NCBI GenBank assembly: GCA_964504025.1
Contig: CAZDCO010000021.1
Coordinates: forward strand, 1-25,156
Origin: Scatosoma sp964504025
Lineage (GTDB): Bacteria; Bacillota; Clostridia; Christensenellales; Borkfalkiaceae
Reading direction: 5' to 3'
DNA: 25,156 nt
The translations under genes were made by a program, and so were the position numbers. How positions within the stretch are numbered: position 1 is the stretch's first letter; each line of letters begins with the position of its first letter. Shown in pieces: positions 1-7,362 of the stretch. The notes beneath the pieces were generated by a model. It was not told the DNA's origin, made no database searches, and saw nothing but the letters and a program-made list of their open reading frames with translations.

Positions 1-239
1 ACGATCACCTCGTCGCCTTCCCCTACGCCCAAAACGCGCAACGCCATTTCCGCACAAGCCGTTTGCGAATTTAAGCAAACGCATTTCTTCGTTCCGACGT
101 AATCCGCAATGAAACGTTCCAATTCCTTCGTTCTCGGACCGGTGGTAATCCAACCGGAAGCCAACGCAGCCGAAACCTCGGCAATTTCCTGCTCGCCTAT
201 ATCGGGCGGAGAAAATAAAATTTGCATTTTCTCTTCCAT
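1..239 (-). CDS. DegT/DnrJ/EryC1/StrS-family PLP aminotransferase, N-terminal 79 residues only
   Basis: The fragment starts MEEKMQILFSPPDIGEQEIA and continues with SGWITTGPRTKELE and a CVCLNSQTACAEMALRVLGVG segment. This is the typical beginning of the fold-type I sugar aminotransferases (DegT/DnrJ/EryC1/StrS family), with the G-W-[IL]-T-x-G-P motif and the N-S-x-T-x-A motif that lies near the PLP phosphate. Family members transfer an amino group, usually from glutamate, to a keto-sugar nucleotide for surface polysaccharide or antibiotic sugar synthesis. The PLP-binding lysine lies outside the window. The ATG at 237-239 is preceded by an AGGAG ribosome site and by its own promoter at 303-331. 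The sugar substrate cannot be told. Confidence 0.9.
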   Translation of the reverse strand, partial: MEEKMQILFSPPDIGEQEIAEVSAALASGWITTGPRTKELERFIADYVGTKKCVCLNSQTACAEMALRVLGVGEGDEVI

Positions 240-302
240 AAAACAACTCCTTTTCCTACCATAACCGTCAAAAAACAATTTTCGACAATACAATATGATA
301 AT

Positions 303-331
303 ATTATATCACTTATACAAACCCTTGTCAA
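303..331 (-). promoter_or_regulatory. sigma-A promoter of the DegT-family gene
   Basis: On the minus strand TTGACA (326-331) and TATAAT (303-308) are separated by exactly 17 bases. Both boxes match consensus. The leader is about 60 bases. The element shares TTGACAAGG at its upstream end and GTGATATAAT at its downstream end with the oppA promoter at 11292-11320. Confidence 0.8.
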
Positions 332-409
332 GCTTTATCTGTAAAAAAGTACCCCAAACGCGGCGGAATACGCCGTTCGCAACACCCTTTCTATCCCTCT
401 TCCAGGCAT

Positions 410-442
410 AAAAAATCCGCGACGAGCGAGTCGCAGATTTTT
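410..442 (-). terminator. Rho-independent terminator of the flavin reductase gene
   Basis: On the minus strand a 13-base arm with TCTGCGAC pairs with GTCGCGGA, with one G-U wobble and a 6-base loop. The descending arm ends in a T run. It lies 8 bases after the stop codon at 451. The A-rich outer arms may let it work from both sides. Confidence 0.75.
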
Positions 443-450
443 CGTTCGGT

Positions 451-1380
451 TTATTTCTTCTTTTTCTTTTCTTCCGCGCGTTTATCGTTGATAATCTGCA
501 TGTGTTCCGCCGTTACCAACGTTACGTCGTTTTCCTTCGCCCACTTCACGCACCCTTTCAACACGAGCGGCAAAAAGACTCTCGGCACGCCGAGGACCGT
601 TTGCAACGCCTCGTCGGTAAATTTCACGACGTCGTCCACGCGATCCGCCGCGTAGCGCACCGAATCCAACGTGGCCTGGCGCACCTGCAACAGCTCCGCA
701 CGCATACGCGTTTTCTTATGAAACCAGAAATTTTTGCTGTCGCGATAGCCGTAATCGACGGGCAGCGGAGGGAAATCACTCGCCTTAACGCCGCGAATAA
801 TCGCGTCGCTGTACTTCTTCTTCATCAGGATACGATCGATTTTCAAAATGAAATGCGCGCCGAATTTGCTGGTAATACCGTTGAAATCGTGATAGGGCGG
901 CTCGTAACCGTTGAGGTTGCCTGCAACGTCCTTATCCGCGCCGTCCAACTCGCGCACCCACGTACACTCGATCGCCTGAATAGCGTCCGTCAGCACCATA
1001 GGACGAACTTCGCCCGTCTCCTCTTCGATCATACTCTTTTCCAGCTTAAAGTTGCACTTCGGCATCTTCTCTTCCGGTTTATCCCCGGGCCAAGACAACT
1101 TCACCGCTTCCTTGAACGTCTTGGGTTTATCGTCGATAAAGTTAATCGTACACTTCCCGTTCCGCAAAATGTTTTGCGCCGTATTCGACGAGTTTCTACA
1201 CGACAACAACATCGCGTAAAAATCTTTCCCCGCAACGTAGTACGGTTGCACCAACGAATACGGACCGAGCGTAGTCATTCCGTCTTCGCACAGCGTGCTG
1301 ATGACGACCGTCGGCATCGGGAAGAAGAGGGAAGTCTGGTAAAAATTGTCTACGATACGCAAATTTTCAAAGCTACTCAT
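451..1380 (-). CDS. flavin reductase-like FMN-binding protein with C-terminal PCP_red-like helical domain
   Basis: Residues 1 to about 190 fit the flavin reductase-like/flavoredoxin domain (split-barrel FMN-binding fold): FFPMPTVVISTL, then TTLGPYSLVQPYYVAGKDFYAMLL, then SSNTAQNILRNGKCTINF. Such proteins bind FMN and pass electrons between NAD(P)H or redox proteins and acceptors in the cytoplasm. The protein has 309 residues where the family usually has about 170-220. The extra C-terminal part (about 253-303) holds DEALQTVLGVP and KWAKENDVTLVTAEHMQII, which resembles the small helical PCP_red domain known from the C-terminus of protochlorophyllide reductase subunits. It ends in a lysine tail. 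The gene stands alone, with an AGGAG site 8-9 bases before the ATG, its own promoter and its own terminator. The reductase call is solid; the PCP_red assignment is my recognition of a pattern and is less certain. Confidence 0.85.
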   Translation of the reverse strand: MSSFENLRIVDNFYQTSLFFPMPTVVISTLCEDGMTTLGPYSLVQPYYVAGKDFYAMLLSCRNSSNTAQNILRNGKCTINFIDDKPKTFKEAVKLSWPGDKPEEKMPKCNFKLEKSMIEEETGEVRPMVLTDAIQAIECTWVRELDGADKDVAGNLNGYEPPYHDFNGITSKFGAHFILKIDRILMKKKYSDAIIRGVKASDFPPLPVDYGYRDSKNFWFHKKTRMRAELLQVRQATLDSVRYAADRVDDVVKFTDEALQTVLGVPRVFLPLVLKGCVKWAKENDVTLVTAEHMQIINDKRAEEKKKKK

Positions 1381-1414
1381 ATATATTTTCTCCTTTTATC
1401 TATATCGTACGTAC

Positions 1415-1443
1415 AGTATACCATATGGAACGAATTTTGACAA
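1415..1443 (-). promoter_or_regulatory. sigma-A promoter of the flavin reductase gene
   Basis: The minus strand reads TTGTCA (1438-1443), a 17-base spacer, then TATACT (1415-1420). The leader to the ATG at 1380 is about 30 bases. Confidence 0.75.
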
Positions 1444-1474
1444 GCCCTTTACTAAAATTTACGTTCAAGAATAG

Positions 1475-1506
1475 AAAAATTCCCCTGCAAGTACTTTGCA
1501 GGGGAA
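1475..1506 (-). terminator. Rho-independent terminator of the opp operon
   Basis: A perfect 11-base-pair stem TTCCCCTGCAA / TTGCAGGGGAA with a 5-base loop is followed on the minus strand by TTTTT. It begins 6 bases after the stop codon of the last gene (1513) and closes the oppABCDF-DUF3899 transcript. Confidence 0.9.
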
Positions 1507-1512
1507 CGTCGG

Positions 1513-1920
1513 TTATAATTGATACCAGATAAACAGGAAGATCAAGCTGATTACGAGGAAGAAGAGCCCCGTAAAGAAAATGCAGCCGTCGCCCTTTTTC
1601 TTCTCTTTGCCCGTTTTCCGCTCGCGGTACTCCGCGTACGTTTCTTCCTTGCGGTTGAACGTAGGCACGAACAGTCGCGCGGCGCGCTTCAACGCGAACC
1701 CGATACCGAGGAACGCGCCCTCGCCGCTCACGAAGACCAAGCCGCTAAACAAAATCAACAACAGCCCCGACACGAAAAAGGCGTCGCATAATACGTATAT
1801 ATTCATCTTCGCGTCGTCCGCAAAAAATCCTCTTATGAACACGACGAAAAACGAAATTACGATCGCCACGCAAAAGCACGCGAGATATTTTTTCCACGCG
1901 CCGTGGTTTTCCTTTCCCAT
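1513..1920 (-). CDS. small membrane protein, DUF3899-like
   Basis: This 135-residue protein has three hydrophobic segments: KYLACFCVAIVISFFVVFI near the N-terminus, VLCDAFFVSGLLLILFSGLV in the middle, and CIFFTGLFFLVISLIFLFI at the C-terminus. Between the second and third is a basic cytoplasmic stretch with AYRER-like and GKEKKK residues. The layout, the GAFLGIGFALKR segment and the tyrosine- and lysine-rich linker resemble DUF3899 proteins of unknown function. The ATG at 1920 is chosen because an AAGGAG site sits 9 bases before it; a GTG 18 bases further upstream would place that site inside the gene. It follows oppF by 21 bases and is the last gene of the opp operon, so it may have an accessory role for the transporter, which is inference only. 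Confidence 0.7.
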   Translation of the reverse strand: MGKENHGAWKKYLACFCVAIVISFFVVFIRGFFADDAKMNIYVLCDAFFVSGLLLILFSGLVFVSGEGAFLGIGFALKRAARLFVPTFNRKEETYAEYRERKTGKEKKKGDGCIFFTGLFFLVISLIFLFIWYQL

Positions 1921-1941
1921 ACCGTTTTGCTCCTTCACCGT

Positions 1942-3204
1942 TTATTTTACAAGCTCTTTATACTTCGCCTCTTCCGCATCGTTACAATAGACGAAATGTC
2001 CGGGGCAGATCTCACGCATAGACGGCATATCGACCGAATAATCGTGTTCCGCGATCGGATTATACGTCATTCTCACACGCTGCTTCTCGTAATGAGGATC
2101 GGGCAAAGGAATTGCCGACAACAGCGAACGAGTGTACGGGTGCAAGGGGTGTCTGAACAACTCTTCCGAAGTTGCCAACTCCACCATTTTACCGAAGTAC
2201 ATAACGCCGATACGATCGGAGAAATATTTTACGACGGACAAGTCGTGCGCGATGAACAAAATCGTCAAGCCCAAACGCTCTCTCAAATCGTTCAAAAGGT
2301 TGATAACCTGCGCCTGAATGGATACGTCGAGCGCGGAAATCGGCTCGTCGGCAATGATCATTTCAGGTTGCATGATGATCGCGCGCGCGATACCGATACG
2401 TTGCCGTTGACCGCCGGAGAACTCGTGAGGATAACGATCGGCGTGCTCGCGCACCAAACCTACCGTCTCCAAGATCTCGTATACCTTTTCGTTGATATAT
2501 TCCTTATCGCGAACGCCGTTGATAATTAAGCCTTCGGCGATAATTTCACGTACCGTCATACGGGGATCGAGGGAAGCGATCGGATCTTGGAAAATCATTT
2601 GAATTTGCGTGATCAACTTGCTCTTTTGCGCCGCTTTACGCTTTGCCGCGTATTGCTTCTTCAACGTTTTCAACGCGTCTTCGTCGTCCCCGACTTCCGC
2701 TACGCGCTCCGCGTATTCCGCGTCGATTTCCGCAACGCGTTGCGCCGCGTACGCGCTATCGGAGTTCTTCACCGAACGACGTGCCTCGCGCGCTTCGTTT
2801 CTGTTCTTTTCCACGACGGCGTACAGCTCTTCGTTCACGGCGGTGATTTTCGCCGTCAACTCCGCCTTCTTCGCCTCGTCCGTTTCCGATTTCAATTCGG
2901 CACGGATCGCCTTGATTTCCGCCGCGGCCTTTTTGCGAGCTTTGGCAATCGCGTCCTTGTATGAACGCATACCTGCCCCCACTCTTTGCCCTTTGAAATA
3001 GACGTTACCCGAAGTGATATCGTACAGCTTGATGATCGATCTGCCCGTCGTCGTCTTACCGCAACCGGACTCGCCGACCAAGCCGAACACTTCGCCGCGC
3101 TTGATATCGAAGTTGACGTCGTCCACCGCCTTCAACTCCTTCTTGCCCATACGGAAATATTGACAAAGATGCTCAACTTTTAACAAAACTTCATTTTCGT
3201 TCAT
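1942..3204 (-). CDS. oppF: oligopeptide/dipeptide ABC importer ATPase OppF, with coiled-coil insertion
   Basis: This is the second ATPase of a peptide importer, powering uptake from the cytoplasmic face. Seen in order: Walker A GESGCGKT (44-51), Q-loop FQDPIASLDPRMTV (Q206), signature FSGGQRQRIGIARA (262-275), Walker B IIADEP (284-288), H-loop H320, and the ending MVELATSEELFRHPLHPYTRSLLSAIP typical of OppF/DppF. At 420 residues it is longer than the usual 310-330. The excess is an insertion at about 76-197 between the strand after Walker A and the Q-loop, rich in K, E, A and R and probably coiled coil. The usual cysteine-rich tail is shortened but keeps GHFVYC. The ATG lies one base after the oppD stop, with GGAGG upstream inside the oppD end. 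Family identity is certain; the role of the insertion is unknown. Confidence 0.93.
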   Translation of the reverse strand: MNENEVLLKVEHLCQYFRMGKKELKAVDDVNFDIKRGEVFGLVGESGCGKTTTGRSIIKLYDITSGNVYFKGQRVGAGMRSYKDAIAKARKKAAAEIKAIRAELKSETDEAKKAELTAKITAVNEELYAVVEKNRNEAREARRSVKNSDSAYAAQRVAEIDAEYAERVAEVGDDEDALKTLKKQYAAKRKAAQKSKLITQIQMIFQDPIASLDPRMTVREIIAEGLIINGVRDKEYINEKVYEILETVGLVREHADRYPHEFSGGQRQRIGIARAIIMQPEMIIADEPISALDVSIQAQVINLLNDLRERLGLTILFIAHDLSVVKYFSDRIGVMYFGKMVELATSEELFRHPLHPYTRSLLSAIPLPDPHYEKQRVRMTYNPIAEHDYSVDMPSMREICPGHFVYCNDAEEAKYKELVK

Positions 3205-3205
3205 C

Positions 3206-5425
3206 TCACTGTCCTCCGCGTTCTTTCATACGCTTAATTCTCTCGGTGATGACTTTAGGAATTTCCACCTTCTCCGCGTTCGGGTGCAATAACCACGTCG
3301 CCGCGTAGTGCGTCGGCGATACCTCGAACATCGGCGGTTGCATTTCAAAATCGATCTCCATCGCGTACTTGTTTCTATCCGCAAAGGCGTCGCCCACGGG
3401 CGGATAAATCATATTCGGCGGCGTACCGGGGATCGCGTCCAGCTTCTCGTTCGTGTCCAAATCGGGCATAGACGAAAGCAACGCCCAGGTATACGGATGG
3501 CGCGGATCGTAGAAAATATCGTCCGCCGTACCGTATTCGACGATCTTTCCTGCGTACATAACGGCAATTCTGTCCGCCATGTTCGCAACCACGCCTAAAT
3601 CGTGCGTGATGAAAATAATCGACAGGTTGCGCTCTTTCTTCAATTTGTTGATCAATTCCAAAATTTGCGCCTGAATGGTAACGTCCAACGCCGTAGTCGG
3701 CTCGTCGCAAATGAGAATATCGGGGTTCGCCGACAACGCGATCGCGATAACGATACGTTGACGCATACCGCCCGAAAACTCGAACGGATACTGCTTATAC
3801 CGAATTCTCGGTTCGGGAATACCCACCTCTTCCATCAGCTTAATCGCCTTTTCCTTGGCAATTCTCGCGGTGAGTTTATACACGACCTGCGACGCTTTTT
3901 CTTTCAAATAATCTACAAGCGTAACGCACGCCTTGTCCAAATCTACCTTGTCGGCATTCTCCACATCGGCGGTAAATTTGTCGATCACGCGCTCGATAAC
4001 CGATACGATCGTCTGAATTTGCTTTTCGGGCTCTACGATAAACTTCGGAACGACCTTCCAGTCCACCGTCTTACCCTTGGCGATCAATGCGTCGCGCTTC
4101 GCCGTTTGCTTCGCAAACCGCTCCTCTTCCTTGGGATTGTTCTTCAAATAGAAGAAATACTTCTCCACTTCGCGTTCCAAAGCTCCGCCGAACGTATACG
4201 CCGCGTTGTCCTTAATGACGTCTAACGGGTTAATCGCCGCCAAAACCGCCTTATTTACCGCCTTGCACGCCTCGTTCGCCGCCTTCTCGTCAAACCCGCC
4301 GCGCAGGAAGAACGCCTTCGTCTCTTCCATCGCCGCGAGTGCGGCACGCTTGTGTTCCACCGTTTGCGCAAACGAATACGCAACGGCAGCCTTTTCCATC
4401 GCCAAAAATTCGCCCATGAAATCTTCTTGCAGGAACGCGTACGTCTTCTCGTTCGCCTCTTCCGCCGGCATCACGCTGAAATCGGCTTCGGGGTGCTTAA
4501 ATACGTAATACCCGATTCTGAAAAAGTTATACGGCGTTTGCGCGAGCATATTTTCAAGCGTAGTTTTCACCGCCTGACACGCTTCGACGACGCAATCGTC
4601 CACGTCCTTCGTTTCCGTCCCTTTGCCGAAGAAATTTTTCAACAAATCGGACAAAGACGCCTTGTCCTTTTCCTCGCGTAACGCACTCTCCACACGCCCG
4701 ATACACTCGTTCAGCTCGTCCTTGTTCTGCGCCACGAAATACTTGTCGTCCAACCCCTTCAATTTATGGAGTATCGTCTTCAAAGTCGCAATCAAATCGA
4801 CCTTTTGCTTCTTGTCCACGAGGAACAAGAAATCGTCCACCATCGAAATCAGCTCTTCCGCCGTGTTCTTCGCCGTATTATACGAGTTTTCCAGCGTAAT
4901 CGCCTTGATATTGAACGAATCGAACGTCTTGATCGCCTCGTCAATCTTCTTCTCGTACGCCTCGTCGAGTTCACCCTTCTCCGCGGCAGCCTTTTTCATC
5001 ATCTTGGACAAATTCGCGAGCATAGTGTTGAATATTTTACGTCCCTCACTACGGTTCGCCTTATTTTTCAACAACATCGCTTCCGTCAGCTGCTTGCCCA
5101 CGCGCATAATCGGGTTCAAGCTCGACAACGGATCTTGGAATATCATTGCGATCTTGTCGCCGCGGAGTTTATGCATTTCCTCTTCGGGAATACGCAACAA
5201 ATCTTGTCCGTTGTATAAAATTTCGCCGCCCTCGATGATAGCGTTGTGCGCGGAAATACCGATAATCGCCTTGTTGGTAACCGATTTACCCGAGCCGGAC
5301 TCGCCTACGATCGCCAAAGTTTCACCCTTGTATAAATCGAAGGAAATATCCCGAACGGCTTGCACCTTTCCTGCTTGCGTGCGGAAAGAGATAACCAAAT
5401 CTTTAACTTCTAATTTCTTTTCCAT
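3206..5425 (-). CDS. oppD: oligopeptide/dipeptide ABC importer ATPase OppD with about 400-residue helical insertion
   Basis: This is the first ATPase of the peptide importer. Seen: Walker A GESGSGKS (41-48), Q-loop IFQDPLSSLNPIM (Q97), signature FSGGMRQR (550-557), Walker B LICDEP (571-576), H-loop THDL (H608), and the family ending GTADDIFYDPRHPYTWALL. It has 739 residues against about 320-350 in typical OppD. The extra 400 residues (about 122-522) split the helical subdomain between Q-loop and signature; they are mainly charged helix-forming sequence with no motif I recognise. In the C-terminal region, where OppD/DppD normally has four cysteines (GC, RCP, C, C), this protein reads GDAFADRNKYAMEID and later HYAATWLL, so all four are gone. 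The ATG at 5425 follows GGAGGG by 5 bases; a GTG/ATG pair at 5440-5443 would overlap the end of oppC. It belongs to the opp operon. Confidence 0.92.
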   Translation of the reverse strand: MEKKLEVKDLVISFRTQAGKVQAVRDISFDLYKGETLAIVGESGSGKSVTNKAIIGISAHNAIIEGGEILYNGQDLLRIPEEEMHKLRGDKIAMIFQDPLSSLNPIMRVGKQLTEAMLLKNKANRSEGRKIFNTMLANLSKMMKKAAAEKGELDEAYEKKIDEAIKTFDSFNIKAITLENSYNTAKNTAEELISMVDDFLFLVDKKQKVDLIATLKTILHKLKGLDDKYFVAQNKDELNECIGRVESALREEKDKASLSDLLKNFFGKGTETKDVDDCVVEACQAVKTTLENMLAQTPYNFFRIGYYVFKHPEADFSVMPAEEANEKTYAFLQEDFMGEFLAMEKAAVAYSFAQTVEHKRAALAAMEETKAFFLRGGFDEKAANEACKAVNKAVLAAINPLDVIKDNAAYTFGGALEREVEKYFFYLKNNPKEEERFAKQTAKRDALIAKGKTVDWKVVPKFIVEPEKQIQTIVSVIERVIDKFTADVENADKVDLDKACVTLVDYLKEKASQVVYKLTARIAKEKAIKLMEEVGIPEPRIRYKQYPFEFSGGMRQRIVIAIALSANPDILICDEPTTALDVTIQAQILELINKLKKERNLSIIFITHDLGVVANMADRIAVMYAGKIVEYGTADDIFYDPRHPYTWALLSSMPDLDTNEKLDAIPGTPPNMIYPPVGDAFADRNKYAMEIDFEMQPPMFEVSPTHYAATWLLHPNAEKVEIPKVITERIKRMKERGGQ

Positions 5426-5439
5426 ATCTACCCTCCGCA

Positions 5440-7362
5440 TCACTCGTCCGCACCGCGCAACGACGGGTTCAGCGCGTCGCGAAGTCCGTTACCGAACAGA
5501 TTAAACGAAATCATGAGCAACGCCATTACGATCGCAGGGAATACGACCAAGAACGAAGCCGTTTGAATGTATTGTTGGTTTGCCGCCATCATTACGCCGA
5601 ACGACTGCGTACCTTGCAAACCTAAATTCAAATAAGCAAGCGTAGACTCACTATAAATGGTACTCGTAATCATCAAAACGCTGGACGTAACGATCGTACC
5701 GAGCGAATTAGGCAAAATATGCTTAAATATCAAACGCATATCGCTTGCGCCAAGCGTACGGCTGGCAAGAACGTATTCGCCGCCCTTAAAGCGATAGAAC
5801 TGCGTACGAGTACGCGCCGCCGTGCCCATCCACCCCGTTAGACACAACGCCATAAAGAACGTGAGCATATTGTTACCGAAGTGTAAGATAGCAAGCGTCA
5901 TAACGACCAACCAAGGAACACCGCCTAAAATATCGCAAAATCTTTCCATCACGAGGTCTACCGTACCTCCGAAATAGCCGGAGATAGAACCCCACGCTAA
6001 ACCGAAGAGGAAGCAAAACGCCGCCGTGCATACGCCCAAGATAAGGGAAGTGCGTAAGCCCGTAAACATCAAGGTAAACAGATCGTAACCGTTTTCGTCC
6101 GTACCCAACAAGTGAATAGGCATACTGTCGTATCCCATTGCATAATATTTGGGCACCATCACCGTAACGTTTTTCAGTTTTCCCGTTTTACCGTTGTATT
6201 CCGCTTTGATAATTTCTTTAACGGGACACTCGTCGCTCAATACTCTAAACGTTTCAATCACACGGGTGTCGTCATAATCGCAAAGCCCCTGGTCTTTCAA
6301 CTTCTTCAAATCGGAACTTGCGTAAACGAATTCGCGCTCGCCGTAGCATGCCTCATAGGTATCGTACACAAATTCGCAATAGTAAACTTCAGACGCATAG
6401 ACGCCTTTAACGCCGTCCGATACCCAATAGCCGTCGGGCGTCTTATCACCCTCTTTAGCGCGGTTTGCCATTTCCGTAGCGTCCGTAAAGCTGATTGCCG
6501 AAAGAAGCTCGTTTGCTCCCTCGTCTAAGCAGGAAATCGTACAATCTTTCAACAAAATATAACAAGGTTGAGAAGCGTTTTGTTCCAGTTCGAAATAGAT
6601 CTTACAGCTATTCAAAGACGTAATTTCCGCGTTTACAAGTTTTTCGCTGAGATCAACCGTTACGTACCCGTACGAAGAAGTCCAGTCTTGCAACATAATT
6701 TTTTCATTTTCCGCTTCATCCAACAGATACACGCAATATCTACCCAACACGCCTTCGTTTACACCGTCCTGCTCGTACGTCGTATACGAAAGCGTATAGC
6801 CGCCGTCAGCCGTTACGGGGAAACTGTGATCGTTATATAAAACTGCGTTTTTATGCGTGGAGAAATTCGTTTGGAAGATAAAATATCCTCCTCTGCCGCC
6901 TGCCGTTGCCTTATTGATATACGTCGGTTGCGAATCCACGACCAGTTTGCCGACTGCAGGGGCATAAAAACCCGCAGGACTTTCGCTGTTGAAATCGTAT
7001 ACTACACCGCTCACAGAGCCGTCGCGGTTTACCGTTTTTTTATACGTTTTCGTCCCGTCCCAGAATCCCGTATTAGCGGCAAACAGTTTCGGTTGTAAAA
7101 AGTGTTCGTCGATATTCCCGGCTCCCGCTTCCACGCTATACGGAGAAACGACGGGTACGATCAGCGAAAGGAGCAACAAAATTCCCAAGACGATTGCCCC
7201 GACGATAGACGCTTTATTCTTGCAAAAACGCCGAAAAGCGTCTTTCGCATAAGAAGTCGGTTTCGTTTCAAATTTCGTGTCCGTCAAGCGACGATCCGAA
7301 TTTACGAAACGAAAAGAAGTTTCTTTAATATCGTATTTAGATAAATCTACGGAAGTGTTCAT
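5440..7362 (-). CDS. oppC: oligopeptide ABC importer permease OppC with about 335-residue extracytoplasmic insertion
   Basis: This is an inner permease subunit of the peptide importer. The N-terminus (YAKDAFRRFCKNKASIVGA, then a hydrophobic helix at about 51-73) and the part after 414 (IHLLGTDENGYDLFTLMFTGLRTSLILG, then five membrane spans, the coupling-helix region SRTLGASDMRLIFKHILPNS, and the end FGNGLRDALNPSLRG) are standard OppC/DppC. Normally the first span is followed within about 40 residues by HPLGTDxxGRD. Here about 335 residues lie between them (76-413), outside the membrane by topology. The insert is rich in beta-prone sequence such as GGYTLSYTTYEQDGV and CYILLKDCTISC and looks like a beta-sandwich, binding-type domain, followed by a mixed segment. 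The ATG shares one base with the oppB stop (TAATG). The permease call is certain; the insert fold is inference. Confidence 0.92.
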   Translation of the reverse strand: MNTSVDLSKYDIKETSFRFVNSDRRLTDTKFETKPTSYAKDAFRRFCKNKASIVGAIVLGILLLLSLIVPVVSPYSVEAGAGNIDEHFLQPKLFAANTGFWDGTKTYKKTVNRDGSVSGVVYDFNSESPAGFYAPAVGKLVVDSQPTYINKATAGGRGGYFIFQTNFSTHKNAVLYNDHSFPVTADGGYTLSYTTYEQDGVNEGVLGRYCVYLLDEAENEKIMLQDWTSSYGYVTVDLSEKLVNAEITSLNSCKIYFELEQNASQPCYILLKDCTISCLDEGANELLSAISFTDATEMANRAKEGDKTPDGYWVSDGVKGVYASEVYYCEFVYDTYEACYGEREFVYASSDLKKLKDQGLCDYDDTRVIETFRVLSDECPVKEIIKAEYNGKTGKLKNVTVMVPKYYAMGYDSMPIHLLGTDENGYDLFTLMFTGLRTSLILGVCTAAFCFLFGLAWGSISGYFGGTVDLVMERFCDILGGVPWLVVMTLAILHFGNNMLTFFMALCLTGWMGTAARTRTQFYRFKGGEYVLASRTLGASDMRLIFKHILPNSLGTIVTSSVLMITSTIYSESTLAYLNLGLQGTQSFGVMMAANQQYIQTASFLVVFPAIVMALLMISFNLFGNGLRDALNPSLRGADE

